Source: Ketobacter sp963922875
GTDB lineage: Bacteria; Pseudomonadota; Gammaproteobacteria; Pseudomonadales; Ketobacteraceae
Direction of reading: 5' to 3'
Assembly (NCBI GenBank): GCA_963922875.1
Contig: CAWUJH010000005.1
Span: 310,001-374,000, forward strand
Length of the DNA stretch: 64,000 nt
Position 1 is the stretch's first letter. Every line of letters starts with the position of its first letter. Below the pieces are notes generated by a model. It made no database searches and had not been told where the DNA came from. It worked only from the letters and a program-made list of their open reading frames with translations. Below are positions 35,123 through 45,332 of the stretch, piece by piece. A program made the position numbers and the translations under genes.

Positions 35123-37279
35123 ATGATAGGCTTTGGTCAAACAAAACAATCGGAACTAGGTAAGCGAGTAATAGCAATGAAATCCAGTCTGTTTTTGGGG
35201 CTCCTCTCGGTATTCTTGTCGCCCTCTCTTTCGGCATTGACACTAACGTCGTTTGATTCCTCTTCTTTGCCGGGAGACGCTGTAGAGTTACGTTTAAATT
35301 TTGATGGCACGCCGCCCTCGCCTTCAGGTTACACCACTGACTCCCCAGCCCGAATTGCCCTAGATCTGGATGGAGTAAAAAATGGTTTGGAGGAAAAATA
35401 TCATACCTTAGGCAATGGCAATATTCGTAGCTTGACCATTATCGGTGCCGGAGACAAAACCAGATTAATTATTAATCTGACTTCGCTGGTAGGATATTCC
35501 TCTGATGTGAAAAATAATCAGTTAGTGCTCACCATTGGTGATTCCGGTGTTGCATCTGTTGCTGAGCACTCAAAAACGGAGTCAACATCTGAGTCAGCCG
35601 AGGCTGACGCTCCAGTCGATACAGTCAAGCCTGCAAAAACAGCGTCTTCAGTGGCGGCACATGATATTCAGGAAATTGATTTCAGGCGTGGTGAGCAGGG
35701 TGAAGGCCAAGTCATCGTTAAACTTAGCGATCGTAATTTGCCGATTGATCTGAGTGAAAGCGGCGGCAAGATCATCGTCGAGTTTGTGGGTGCTGGAATG
35801 CCGGAAAATCTCCGTCGTCGCCTGGATGTAATAGATTTTGCAACGCCTGTGAAGCTTATTGATGCTTCTGGGTCCGAGGATACGGCCAAAATTGCCATTA
35901 CCCCCATGGGTGACTACGAATATTTGGCCTACCAAACTGATGATACGTTCACAGTGAGTGTCAAGCCAATGACTGCGGCGGAGCTGGATCGTAAACGAAA
36001 AGAGCAATTTAACTACACAGGAGATAAATTATCTCTGAATTTTCAAGATATAGAAGTTCGTTCGGTGTTACAGCTGATCGCTGATTTTACCGAGTTGAAC
36101 CTGGTTGCCAGTGATACGGTTCGTGGTCGTATTACCTTGCGGTTGCAAAATGTACCGTGGGATCAAGCGCTGGATTTAATACTGAAAACTAAGGGGCTCG
36201 ATAAGCGTAAAGTGGGCAATGTGATGTTGGTCGCGCCTGCTGATGAAATTGCTGCCAGAGAAAAACTTGAATTGGAATCGCTGAAACAAGTGCAAGAATT
36301 GGCGCCCTTGCGCACGGAGTACTTGACGGTTAACTATGCGAAAGCAGCGGATGTTGCCAAATTAATCACTGAATCAGGATTTTTAACGGAACGTGGCTCG
36401 GTTACCGTGGACGAGCGCACCAATGTGTTGCTTTTACAGGACACGGCTTCGAATATTGATGAAGTTCGCTTTATGTTAGAGCAGCTGGACGTGCCGGTTC
36501 GTCAGGTAGTTATCGAAGCTCGAATCGTTATTGCCAGGTCCGATGCCATGGAAGAGCTTGGTGTGCGTTGGGGTGTTGGTTTGACTAACATAGACAACAA
36601 TGGAATTACACTATTGCATGGTAATGGCGTGGGTCTAGAGACTAATGCGGCGAATATAGCCAATGGTGATGAGTTTGAGATTGGTAGCTCCACCTTAGCC
36701 TTGGATCTCGGAGTAAATAACTCGGATGCCAGTAGAATTTCGCTGGGTTTTTTGGATTTTGATCACGGTATCGTAGACTTGGAGCTGTCAGCATTGGAAT
36801 CTGACGGTCGCGCTGATATCGTGTCAACGCCAAAAGTATTAACGGCAGATCAACAAACCGCTAAAATCCAGTCCGGTACGGAAATCCCTTATCAAGAAGC
36901 ATCATCCAGTGGTGCAACTTCGGTTTCCTTTAAAGAGGCGGTGCTGGCGTTGGAAGTTACTCCACAAATTACTCCAGATGGTCGAATCATAATGGATTTG
37001 AAGGTAAACCAAGACTCTGTGGGTGAAGTGTTCGCAGACATTCCATCTATTGACACAAACTCTATTGAAACCAGTATTATTGTTGATAATGGACAGACAG
37101 TGGTGCTTGGCGGGGTATTTCGTTCAGAAGAAGTTGAGTCAGTGTCTAAAACCCCATTTCTTGGTGATTTGCCGGTAATTGGCCGATTGTTTAGGCATAC
37201 AACTAAATCAAGCACAAAAGCAGAGTTGCTGGTTTTCATTACGCCCCGTATTATGAACGACATTCTTGCAAGACAGTAG
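35123..37279 (+). CDS. pilQ: Type IV pilus secretin PilQ
   Basis: Outer-membrane secretin through which the pilus exits. It contains two N-terminal AMIN domains (peptidoglycan binding; the second around IQEIDFRRGEQGEG), an STN/N0 domain (FQDIEVRSVLQLIADFTELN), an N1 domain and the C-terminal secretin core (VPYQEASSSGATS-like segment, LEVTPQITPDGRI). The signal peptide MKSSLFLGLLSVFLSPSLSA begins at an internal ATG (35177). The upstream ATG at 35123 has the better ribosome site (GGGAG), so the exact start is uncertain. Confidence 0.95.
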   Translation: MIGFGQTKQSELGKRVIAMKSSLFLGLLSVFLSPSLSALTLTSFDSSSLPGDAVELRLNFDGTPPSPSGYTTDSPARIALDLDGVKNGLEEKYHTLGNGNIRSLTIIGAGDKTRLIINLTSLVGYSSDVKNNQLVLTIGDSGVASVAEHSKTESTSESAEADAPVDTVKPAKTASSVAAHDIQEIDFRRGEQGEGQVIVKLSDRNLPIDLSESGGKIIVEFVGAGMPENLRRRLDVIDFATPVKLIDASGSEDTAKIAITPMGDYEYLAYQTDDTFTVSVKPMTAAELDRKRKEQFNYTGDKLSLNFQDIEVRSVLQLIADFTELNLVASDTVRGRITLRLQNVPWDQALDLILKTKGLDKRKVGNVMLVAPADEIAAREKLELESLKQVQELAPLRTEYLTVNYAKAADVAKLITESGFLTERGSVTVDERTNVLLLQDTASNIDEVRFMLEQLDVPVRQVVIEARIVIARSDAMEELGVRWGVGLTNIDNNGITLLHGNGVGLETNAANIANGDEFEIGSSTLALDLGVNNSDASRISLGFLDFDHGIVDLELSALESDGRADIVSTPKVLTADQQTAKIQSGTEIPYQEASSSGATSVSFKEAVLALEVTPQITPDGRIIMDLKVNQDSVGEVFADIPSIDTNSIETSIIVDNGQTVVLGGVFRSEEVESVSKTPFLGDLPVIGRLFRHTTKSSTKAELLVFITPRIMNDILARQ

Positions 37280-37291
37280 TATGAAGGTGCG

Positions 37292-37816
37292 ATGTCAAAA
37301 TACGGTAATGTAATCCTAGTGGGGCCTATGGGGGCGGGTAAAAGTGCTATAGGCCGACAATTAGCTCAGTTGTTAAGTTACGAATTCCTCGACTCCGATC
37401 AGGAAATAGAAGCCCGTACGGGGGCTGATATTCCCTGGATATTTGATGTTGAGGGGGAAGAGGGCTTTAGACGGCGAGAGCAGGCTGTAATCGAAGAGCT
37501 CTCTGCTCGTGATGGTGTTGTTCTTGCCACGGGTGGAGGTGCGGTCATAAAGGAGGCCAATCGGCAGGTGATCTCTGCTCGTGGCTCGGTTGTTTATCTG
37601 AAAACCTCGATTGAGCAGCAATTGGCGCGAACAGCGAAAGATAGAAAGCGACCGTTACTCCAAAACTCAGAACCCCGTAAAGTTTTGACGGAGTTAATCA
37701 AAGACCGAGAGCCTCTGTATCTGAGCGTCGCGGATTTTGTGGTCGATACCGATTCCTCAAATATAAAAGAGATGGCAAACCATATTTACGGCTTGATTAC
37801 TCAGCCAATCCCCTAA
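37292..37816 (+). CDS. aroK: Shikimate kinase
   Basis: Phosphorylates shikimate at the 3-OH in the chorismate pathway. P-loop GPMGAGKS is at residues 11-18, with the shikimate-binding DSDQEIE motif and the GGGAV segment, plus the lid RKRPLL. 174 residues. It lies between pilQ and aroB, the conserved gammaproteobacterial order. Confidence 0.97.
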   Translation: MSKYGNVILVGPMGAGKSAIGRQLAQLLSYEFLDSDQEIEARTGADIPWIFDVEGEEGFRRREQAVIEELSARDGVVLATGGGAVIKEANRQVISARGSVVYLKTSIEQQLARTAKDRKRPLLQNSEPRKVLTELIKDREPLYLSVADFVVDTDSSNIKEMANHIYGLITQPIP

Positions 37817-37818
37817 TG

Positions 37819-37838
37819 CAGTGCGATTCGAAGCACTG
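37819..37838 (+). repeat. Short hairpin after aroK
   Basis: CAGTGC (37819-37824) and GCACTG (37833-37838) form a 6-bp stem directly after the aroK stop. The T-run that follows is poor, so termination would be weak at best. Confidence 0.4.
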
Positions 37839-37859
37839 TTGTCTTAGTCATGCGTAGCG

Positions 37860-37904
37860 TCCCCAAGTGCTTTGTTGTTACAATAACGACAAAGCACTTG
37901 GGGA
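37860..37904 (+). promoter_or_regulatory. Long hairpin covering part of the aroB ribosome binding site
   Basis: A 20-nt left arm (37861-37880) pairs with 37884-37903 around a CAA loop, with only one G-U wobble; the flanking T and A add one more pair. The right arm ends in TTGGGG, which is the first part of the GGGGAAG ribosome site lying 5 nt before the aroB ATG at 37912. No T-run follows on either strand, so it is not a terminator. Confidence 0.65.
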
Positions 37905-37911
37905 AGTTAGT

Positions 37912-38991
37912 ATGGAATCTATGCGTGTAGAGCTTGGTGAGCGCAGTTACCCGATTTATGTGGGTAGCGGGCTGCTGTCGAATCTAGAGAGCTTGCTGCC
38001 AGCCTTAGTGGGTAAGCAAGTCGTTGTGGTCACTAATACTACCGTCGCACCGTTATATTTGGACAGGGTTATGGCGGGGCTACAGGATTATGAAGCTTCC
38101 AGCATTATTCTGCCTGATGGTGAGGAGTTTAAAACCCTAGAAACCTTAAATAGCATTTTTACCCAATTGCTAGAGCGGAAACTGAGCCGAAATGTCACCT
38201 TGCTTGCGTTGGGTGGTGGTGTGGTTGGTGATATCACCGGCTTTGCCGCGGCGGCGTATCAGCGGGGTGTGGATTTCATTCAGATACCCACCACGTTGCT
38301 ATCTCAAGTGGATTCTTCTGTCGGGGGAAAGACCGGAGTTAATCACCCTCTGGGTAAAAACATGATAGGGGCATTCCATCAACCTAAGGCCGTAATCGCC
38401 GATACTGATACCTTGAAAACCCTCCCTGGTCGAGAGTTGGCCGCAGGTATTGCTGAAGTCGTCAAGTATGGCCTGATTCGAGATGTTGAGTTTTTGGGCT
38501 GGTTAGAATCGAATCTCGGGGGCTTGTTAGCCTGCGAGAGCGCTACTTTGACCTACGCGATAAAACGATCATGCGAAATAAAGTCTGAAGTGGTGGCGGC
38601 CGATGAGCGTGAAGGGGGAGTGCGGGCTATCTTGAATTTTGGACACACTTTCGGTCATGCTATAGAAGCAGAGCAGGGTTACGGTGTGTGGCTGCATGGT
38701 GAGGCTGTTGCGGCCGGTATGTTGATGGCGGCTGATCTATCCCATCGTGAAGGCCATATCAGAACAGAGGATGTGTGTCGTGTTCGAAACATTTTAGAAG
38801 CTTCTAAGCTTCCGTGTTTGGGGCCAGCCAATATGGACGTCGACACATATTTGCATAGAATGGCCGTGGATAAAAAAAATATTGATTCCAGGATTCGTCT
38901 GGTGTTGCTGAAAAGCCTGGGGGATGCGATAGTGACAAGCAATTTTAGCCTGACTAATTTGCGAGCGACCTTGAATGATTGCACCGCCTGA
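37912..38991 (+). CDS. aroB: 3-dehydroquinate synthase
   Basis: Converts DAHP to 3-dehydroquinate with NAD and a divalent metal. Motifs: GGGVVGDITGFAAA, PTTLLSQVDSSVGGKTGVNH, the metal-binding HTFGHAIE and LHGEAVAAGM. A GTG 45 nt upstream is in frame, but the ATG at 37912, behind GGGGAAG, gives the normal 359-residue enzyme. Its ribosome site lies partly within a long hairpin. The 3' end overlaps the damX-like gene by 17 nt. Confidence 0.96.
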   Translation: MESMRVELGERSYPIYVGSGLLSNLESLLPALVGKQVVVVTNTTVAPLYLDRVMAGLQDYEASSIILPDGEEFKTLETLNSIFTQLLERKLSRNVTLLALGGGVVGDITGFAAAAYQRGVDFIQIPTTLLSQVDSSVGGKTGVNHPLGKNMIGAFHQPKAVIADTDTLKTLPGRELAAGIAEVVKYGLIRDVEFLGWLESNLGGLLACESATLTYAIKRSCEIKSEVVAADEREGGVRAILNFGHTFGHAIEAEQGYGVWLHGEAVAAGMLMAADLSHREGHIRTEDVCRVRNILEASKLPCLGPANMDVDTYLHRMAVDKKNIDSRIRLVLLKSLGDAIVTSNFSLTNLRATLNDCTA

Positions 38992-40615
38992 TATCGTAAC
39001 CAAAGAGACTGAACTGAATGATTCATTCTCAGAGGATGATAATCGTTCGGAAGCTACAATGGATGCGCTTATAAGTGTGAGTCCTTTTATAGACAGTGAG
39101 GTTGAGGGTATTTTTTATCCTGGTGGGCGACGGCAGGAATGTTGTCAAGAATTGCTGCATCTGTTCCGTTATGGTCCGCCTCTTATCGTGGTTCATGGTG
39201 AGATTGGAGTCGGCAAGCGGTTTTTGCTTGAGCATACATTGGCAAAAGTAGATCCCGAAGTTTTCCGGTTGGCGTTGGTAGAGGCTGAACGAATCGACTC
39301 AGTTTCTCAGTACTTGGATGCTTTGACGGCTCCATGGCGCATTGATCAAGAAATAAATCGTGACAACTATCATCAGCTGATTGTATCAACAGCAAAAGAA
39401 GCGGACGCCTGCTCCCAGACTTTATTGGTGGTGATTAATTCAGCTCAAATTTTGGACAACGAAACAAGCTTAGTGGTGGCGCTAATGTTAGCCGCTACCA
39501 AAGGTCTGCCAGTAAAAGTTGTTTTGGTGGTGGACGGTGACGACCTGAAAAGTGTGGACAACGTGCAAGGGTTGCTTGACCACATGCCGAACCACTATGT
39601 TATCCCTGTTAAGCCTTTAACTAAGGATCAGCTGCAAGAGTATCTGGCCTATCGAATGCGAGTGTCAGGTCTGGGGGATGTTTCTTTTAACGCTGATCAA
39701 ATAAGTTACCTTATTGCAGAGTCTGGTGGCAATCTCAGAAAAGTAAATGAAATTGCGCAAATGTTTTTGGACGATACGCTGCCTGCTCCCGAGCGTCGGG
39801 AGAGGGTTGCTAAAGGCGCTTTTTTAAGCGGCCTATCTTTATCTCCTGCGACTTGGTCTAAGGTGCCATGGTCTGCATTACCCTGGCCCCATATTGGTGC
39901 TTTGTCTTTTGTGGTTGTCGTTATTGTTGGCCTGTTGCTCAGTTATAGTGGAGACGAATCTCCAGTGACAAAGGCTCCCAGTGTAGAACCGGGTACAACG
40001 CAAGAACCAACGAAACTTGGTGTTTCAGCATTGAATAACACGCCGCCCCAAGAGGCGGTTGCCGCTGACTTAAGTGCAGAAGAAGCGGGGTCGTCAACTG
40101 CAGTAGTTGGTGCCGGTAACCCAGAAGATCAGGTAGTGTTTGAGTTTGATCAGCCTATAAACGAAGAAGCTGCACCAGTGGAGCCTGCTCAGGAGAGTAG
40201 TGATGTGGAGCCCACCACAAATATGCCAGAGGCTATAGAGTCGTCGGAGGTAGTAGCGGAAGCGGCTCCTGAGCCTAAAGCGAACTCAGCGCCAGCACCT
40301 AAAGAGACGGTAGCCGTCAGCAGTGGTCGCAATAGCTGGGTTCGAGGATTACCCTCTGACCATTATGTAATGCAGTTGTTGGGTGCGAAAGAAATGGCAA
40401 CCGTAGAACGCTTTCTTTCGCAATATCCCAGTCTACAGGAAGTGACCTATTATCAAACGAAGCGTAAAGATGGTCCCTGGTTCGTGGTGATTCAAGGAAA
40501 TTACGCTAGCCGGGACGCAGCCAAGCAAGCCATTCAACGATTTCCCGCCTCTCTAAAAAAGCAAAGCCCCTGGATCCGCAAGGTCGAAGAGATAAAAAAA
40601 GAATTGGAGAATTGA
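38975..40615 (+). CDS. DamX-like AAA-ATPase/SPOR-domain membrane protein
   Basis: Predicted cell-division-associated protein. The N-terminal ExeA/GspA-type AAA domain has Walker A GEIGVGKR (about residues 76-83). A transmembrane helix at about 310-330 (GALSFVVVVIVGLLLSYSG) follows, then an acidic, Pro/Glu-rich periplasmic linker and a C-terminal SPOR domain (about 455-540, YVMQLLGAKEMATVERF to GPWFVVIQGNYASRDAAKQAI). The ATG at 38975 overlaps aroB. An ATG at 39059 with GGAAG 5 nt ahead is an equally good start and would drop 28 polar residues. Its place between aroB and gltB is conserved. Confidence 0.82.
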   Translation: MIAPPDIVTKETELNDSFSEDDNRSEATMDALISVSPFIDSEVEGIFYPGGRRQECCQELLHLFRYGPPLIVVHGEIGVGKRFLLEHTLAKVDPEVFRLALVEAERIDSVSQYLDALTAPWRIDQEINRDNYHQLIVSTAKEADACSQTLLVVINSAQILDNETSLVVALMLAATKGLPVKVVLVVDGDDLKSVDNVQGLLDHMPNHYVIPVKPLTKDQLQEYLAYRMRVSGLGDVSFNADQISYLIAESGGNLRKVNEIAQMFLDDTLPAPERRERVAKGAFLSGLSLSPATWSKVPWSALPWPHIGALSFVVVVIVGLLLSYSGDESPVTKAPSVEPGTTQEPTKLGVSALNNTPPQEAVAADLSAEEAGSSTAVVGAGNPEDQVVFEFDQPINEEAAPVEPAQESSDVEPTTNMPEAIESSEVVAEAAPEPKANSAPAPKETVAVSSGRNSWVRGLPSDHYVMQLLGAKEMATVERFLSQYPSLQEVTYYQTKRKDGPWFVVIQGNYASRDAAKQAIQRFPASLKKQSPWIRKVEEIKKELEN

Positions 40616-40714
40616 CCGGCGGTTTTAAGTAGGCCTTTTATGGCTATACGGATCATTTTTTGCTAGTAAATATTTGCTTGTTCTATCAAATGTGAGCAAA
40701 TTGATCTGTTGCGT

Positions 40715-40743
40715 TTGTCCAATTGAGGCTTCGCATGTAAAAT
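40715..40743 (+). promoter_or_regulatory. Predicted sigma-70 promoter of gltBD
   Basis: TTGTCC (40715-40720), a 17-nt spacer and TAAAAT (40738-40743). A start near 40750 would leave a leader of about 85 nt before the gltB ATG at 40836. Confidence 0.5.
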
Positions 40744-40835
40744 GGCCATCCATTTTTGCTCCTGGTTACTGAGTAATAGTGGTACATGTTTTTTATAACT
40801 TATTGAATTCACTGGATAAAAGGCGCGCGCTTGTG

Positions 40836-43800
40836 ATGAGTTTACAAAGTGGTGGACTCTACCATCCTGACCAGTTCAAGGATAACTGCGGTTTTGGTTT
40901 GATTGCCCATATGGAGGGCAAAGCCAGTCATAGTTTGTTGCAGACGGCGATTGAGGCCCTCACATGCATGACGCATCGTGGCGGTATCGCGGCGGATGGC
41001 AAAACGGGAGACGGCAGCGGTTTATTATTGAAAATGCCGGAAAGTTTTTTCCGTGCCCTGGCTACAGAGTCATTTGGTCAAGAGTTATCTGACAGTTTTG
41101 GGGTGGGGATGGTGTTCCTATCTCAAGATACTGCCCGGGCTCAACAGGCACGAACTGTATTAGAGGCGGAGATAAGCGCCCAAGGGCTTGATGTTCTGGG
41201 GTGGCGTGTGGTCCCGGTGGATAGCTGTGTGTGTGGGCGAATCGCGCTGGCTAGCTTGCCCATGATTGAACAAGTTTTTATTAAGTGTGATGAGGTTTCC
41301 AAACAGGAAATCAATCGCCGATTGTTTTTTGCGCGACGAAAAGTTGAGGCGCAATTAAGTTCCGACCCAGATTTCTATGTCGCTAGTTTGTCGGCAACTG
41401 TGGTTTCCTATAAAGGCTTGGTAATGCCTGCGGATATCCCTGCATTTTATAAGGATTTGGCCGATAAACGACTTGAAACTGCTATATGTGTCTTTCATCA
41501 GCGCTTTTCTACCAACACGTTGCCCCGCTGGCCATTGGCCCAGCCGTTCCGGTATCTTGCTCATAATGGCGAGATCAATACGATTATGGGTAACCGTAAC
41601 TGGTCAGTGGCTCGTACGCCTAAGTTTGAGTCGGAGCTACTGCCCGACTTAACGGACCTCAAGCCCTTGGTAAATCGAACGGGTTCTGATTCATCAAGCC
41701 TGGATAACATGCTGGAATTGCTGCTTGCGGGTGGTATGGATATTTTCCGCGCGGTGCGGATGATGGTGCCTCCGGCATGGCAAAATGTTGAGAACATGGA
41801 CGCTGACTTAAGGGCGTTTTACGAATATAACTCCATGCACATGGAGCCTTGGGATGGGCCAGCAGGTTTGGTTATGACCGAGGGTCGCTACGCGATTTGC
41901 ATGCTGGATCGCAATGGCCTGAGACCCTCCCGCTGGGTCATCACTAAAAATGGTTTTATCACACTGGCTTCCGAAATTGGCGTGTATTCCTATCAGCCAG
42001 AAGATGTGGTTGCTAAAGGTCGAGTCGGACCAGGACAAATACTGGTGGTAGACACCGAAACGGGAGAAGTCCTTCATACGGATGATATTGATCAGCGACT
42101 TAAAGCCGGTAAGCCTTACAAACAATGGTTGAAAAATCACGCCATAAGGATTCAGGATACTCTGCAGGAGGAAACTCGTTCTATTGAGCAGTTGGATCCC
42201 GCCGTTATCAAAACCTATCAGAAACTATTTCAGGTTACTTTTGAAGAGCGTGATCAAGTTATTCGGCCGATGGCTGAGAATGGCCAGGAAGCGGTGGGCT
42301 CCATGGGCGACGATACGCCGATGGCAGTGCTTTCAGCGAAAGTTCGACCTTTGTATGATTTCTTCCGCCAACAATTTGCCCAAGTAACGAATCCGCCCAT
42401 TGACCCGCTCAGGGAAGCGATTGTTATGTCGCTTGAAACCTGTGTAGGTGCTGAGCGTAATGTGTTTGAAGAAACACCTGAGCATGCTGATCGAGCGATT
42501 CTAACGTCACCGGTGTTATCTCATAGCAAGTTTCAACAACTGACTAGTATTGACCGAGAAGGTTATGCTGTTGAAACAATTTCCTTGAATTACGACCCCC
42601 TCATCAGTTTGCGGCAGGCGGTTGTTAATATCTGTGACAAGGCCGAACAAGCGGCCCGCAGCAAAAAAGTTATCCTGGTGCTGAGTGATCGTGATATTGC
42701 GGCCAATAAATTGCCAGTGCCAGCATTGATGGCGACAGGTGCTGTGCATCACCATCTCACACAGAAAGGCTTGCGGTGTGAGTCAAACATCGTTGTCGAG
42801 ACTGCTTCCGTCAGAGATTCTCATCAGTTTGCGTGTTTGATCGGTTTTGGCGCTACGGCCATTTATCCGTACCTTGCGTTTGATGTGATTTGTGATTTAG
42901 TGCGCACCGGTGAATTATTGATGGACCCCATCGATGCCCAGAAGAATTATCGCAAAGCCATCTCGAAAGGACTGCTGAAAATCCTCTCCAAGATGGGTAT
43001 TTCCACCATCGCCTCCTATCGAGGTGCGCAATTGTTTGAAGCGGTGGGTATTGCCAGCGAGGTGGTGGATCTTTGTTTCTGTGGCGTGCAAAGCCGAATT
43101 CAGGGCGCAACCTTTAAAAACTTTGAGCAAGACGCCAAGCGGTTAGCTGAAGTAGCCTGGAAGGCTCGCAAACCTATTGAGCAGGGTGGCTTGCTGAAGT
43201 TTGTCCATGGTGGCGAGTATCACGCGTTTAACCCCGATGTGGTTGGAGCGTTGCACCAAGCGGTGCGCTCAGGTAACTACGATGATTACCGGGAGTATGC
43301 CGCACTAACTCAGGATCGCCCCATAGCGGCAATTCGCGATTTGTTTGTTCTCAAATCAGGCATCAAACCAATTTCTATTGATGACGTAGAGCCGTTGGAA
43401 GCTATTTTGCCGCGTTTCGATTCTGCGGGGATGTCTTTGGGCGCGCTAAGCCCTGAGGCACATGAAGCGATCGCCACAGCGATGAATCGTTTAGGTGGTC
43501 GCAGTAATTCAGGAGAAGGTGGCGAAGATCCTGAGCGCTATGGAACCGAGCGGGTTTCAAAAATTAAGCAAGTAGCCTCTGGTCGTTTCGGGGTAACACC
43601 TCATTACCTGGTCAACGCCGAAGTGTTGCAAATTAAGGTGGCGCAAGGCGCCAAACCAGGAGAAGGCGGTCAGTTGCCTGGGGGCAAGGTCAATGAACTT
43701 ATTGCCAGGCTTCGCTATTCGGTACCCGGCGTTACTTTGATTTCACCGCCGCCGCATCATGATATTTACTCAATCGAAGATTTAGCCCAGCTGATTTTCG

Positions 43801-45293
43801 ATTTGAAGCAAGTGAATCCAGCGGCCTTGGTGTCGGTAAAACTGGTTTCTGAGCCAGGGGTTGGAACGATTGCTGCTGGAGTAGCAAAAGCGTACGCCGA
43901 TCTGATTACCATCTCGGGTTATGACGGTGGTACTGCGGCCAGCCCGCTTACGTCTATACGCTATGCTGGATCCCCTTGGGAGTTGGGCTTAAGCGAAGCG
44001 CACCAAGCGCTGCGTGGTAACGACCTGCGCGATAAAATTCGGTTACAAACGGATGGCGGTCTGAAAAACGGCTTGGACGTTATTAAAGCAGCCATTTTGG
44101 GTGCCGAGAGTTTTGGTTTTGGCACAATTCCGATGATTGCGCTGGGTTGTAAATATTTACGTATCTGTCACTTGAATAACTGTGCGACAGGGGTAGCCAC
44201 CCAGCAAGATAAATTGCGCGATGAGTTCTTTATCGGTGCGCCAGAAATGGTAATGAACTTTTTCAAGTTTGTGGCGCAAGAAACTCGTGAGTTGCTGGCT
44301 CTAATAGGTGTTTCTTCACTGGGCGATTTGGTAGGGCGCACGGATTTACTTGAAACCATCGAAGGTGTTACCGAGAAGCAGAAAAATCTCGATTTGTCCG
44401 CGATATTATCATCCGACCATATTGCGCCGGATAAACCTCAAACCTGTGCAGTGGCCAGAAATGAACCTTTTGATAAAGGTGATTTGGCAGAGCGCATGGT
44501 GTCTGAAATCTTGACCGCTATCGAATCCAAAACAGGTGGCGAGTACACCTATCCCATTACGAACTGTGATCGTTCCATTGGTGCTCGTCTCTCTGGTGAA
44601 ATTGCCAAACGGCATGGTAATCAGGGCATGGCTAACGAACCCATCACTGTCCGTTTCAAAGGCACAGCAGGACAGAGTTTTGGTGTTTGGAATGCGGGTG
44701 GTTTGAATATGTATATCGATGGTGATGCCAACGATTACGTGGGCAAAGGTATGACCGGCGGTAAGCTGGTGATTCGCCCGCCGCAAGGTAGCCCCTTTAA
44801 AAGCCAGAACACATCAATCATCGGAAATACCTGCCTTTATGGTGCCACAGGAGGCAAGCTGTTTGCTTCAGGGCAAGCGGGAGAACGGTTTGGCGTGCGT
44901 AATTCCGGCGCGCACGCTGTGGTTGAAGGCGTAGGGGATCACGGTTGCGAGTATATGACTGGCGGTTTGGTCACCGTGCTTGGCAAGACAGGCTACAACT
45001 TTGGTGCAGGTATGACGGGAGGTTTCGCCTACGTATTAGACGAAGACAACACTTTCTTCGATCGATACAACCATGAGCTGGTAGAAATTCAGCGCATCAA
45101 CAATGAAGAGATGGAAGCCTACCGAGCACATGCAGTAGAAATAATCGAAGAGTTTGTTGCAGAAACTAGCAGCGCTTGGGGGCAGCATATCTTGGATCAT
45201 TTCGATGATTTTTGTGGCAAGTTTTGGTTAGTGAAACCCAAAGCAGCCAGCGTTCAAAAATTATTGAACAGCATTCGGCATCGCCCAGAGTAA
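40836..45293 (+). CDS. gltB: Glutamate synthase (NADPH) large subunit
   Basis: Transfers the amide of glutamine to 2-oxoglutarate. It has an N-terminal class II glutaminase domain whose catalytic Cys (NCGFGLI) is exposed by removing a 17-residue propeptide, then a central domain, an FMN-binding synthase domain (SGYDGGTAASPL), the 3Fe-4S cysteine region (GCKYLRICHLNNCATG) and the C-terminal beta-helix with repeated GxxxG turns. The frame is open from a GTG at 40779 with no ribosome site; the ATG at 40836 fits homologues (1485 residues). gltD follows in the same operon. Confidence 0.96.
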   Translation: MSLQSGGLYHPDQFKDNCGFGLIAHMEGKASHSLLQTAIEALTCMTHRGGIAADGKTGDGSGLLLKMPESFFRALATESFGQELSDSFGVGMVFLSQDTARAQQARTVLEAEISAQGLDVLGWRVVPVDSCVCGRIALASLPMIEQVFIKCDEVSKQEINRRLFFARRKVEAQLSSDPDFYVASLSATVVSYKGLVMPADIPAFYKDLADKRLETAICVFHQRFSTNTLPRWPLAQPFRYLAHNGEINTIMGNRNWSVARTPKFESELLPDLTDLKPLVNRTGSDSSSLDNMLELLLAGGMDIFRAVRMMVPPAWQNVENMDADLRAFYEYNSMHMEPWDGPAGLVMTEGRYAICMLDRNGLRPSRWVITKNGFITLASEIGVYSYQPEDVVAKGRVGPGQILVVDTETGEVLHTDDIDQRLKAGKPYKQWLKNHAIRIQDTLQEETRSIEQLDPAVIKTYQKLFQVTFEERDQVIRPMAENGQEAVGSMGDDTPMAVLSAKVRPLYDFFRQQFAQVTNPPIDPLREAIVMSLETCVGAERNVFEETPEHADRAILTSPVLSHSKFQQLTSIDREGYAVETISLNYDPLISLRQAVVNICDKAEQAARSKKVILVLSDRDIAANKLPVPALMATGAVHHHLTQKGLRCESNIVVETASVRDSHQFACLIGFGATAIYPYLAFDVICDLVRTGELLMDPIDAQKNYRKAISKGLLKILSKMGISTIASYRGAQLFEAVGIASEVVDLCFCGVQSRIQGATFKNFEQDAKRLAEVAWKARKPIEQGGLLKFVHGGEYHAFNPDVVGALHQAVRSGNYDDYREYAALTQDRPIAAIRDLFVLKSGIKPISIDDVEPLEAILPRFDSAGMSLGALSPEAHEAIATAMNRLGGRSNSGEGGEDPERYGTERVSKIKQVASGRFGVTPHYLVNAEVLQIKVAQGAKPGEGGQLPGGKVNELIARLRYSVPGVTLISPPPHHDIYSIEDLAQLIFDLKQVNPAALVSVKLVSEPGVGTIAAGVAKAYADLITISGYDGGTAASPLTSIRYAGSPWELGLSEAHQALRGNDLRDKIRLQTDGGLKNGLDVIKAAILGAESFGFGTIPMIALGCKYLRICHLNNCATGVATQQDKLRDEFFIGAPEMVMNFFKFVAQETRELLALIGVSSLGDLVGRTDLLETIEGVTEKQKNLDLSAILSSDHIAPDKPQTCAVARNEPFDKGDLAERMVSEILTAIESKTGGEYTYPITNCDRSIGARLSGEIAKRHGNQGMANEPITVRFKGTAGQSFGVWNAGGLNMYIDGDANDYVGKGMTGGKLVIRPPQGSPFKSQNTSIIGNTCLYGATGGKLFASGQAGERFGVRNSGAHAVVEGVGDHGCEYMTGGLVTVLGKTGYNFGAGMTGGFAYVLDEDNTFFDRYNHELVEIQRINNEEMEAYRAHAVEIIEEFVAETSSAWGQHILDHFDDFCGKFWLVKPKAASVQKLLNSIRHRPE

Positions 45294-45303
45294 TGATTTG
45301 ACG

Positions 45304-45332
45304 CCCTCCCCTGTTGTGAAAACAGGGTAGGG
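45304..45332 (+). repeat. Hairpin between gltB and gltD
   Basis: CCCTGTT (45309-45315) pairs with AACAGGG (45321-45327), with four further pairs outside one mismatch. No T-run follows, so it is more likely an mRNA processing or stabilising element than a terminator. Confidence 0.45.

Noticed and set aside
40779..40835. Extended GltB start at a GTG
   Set aside because: No ribosome site and no match to the N terminus of homologues; the ATG at 40836 gives the usual propeptide.
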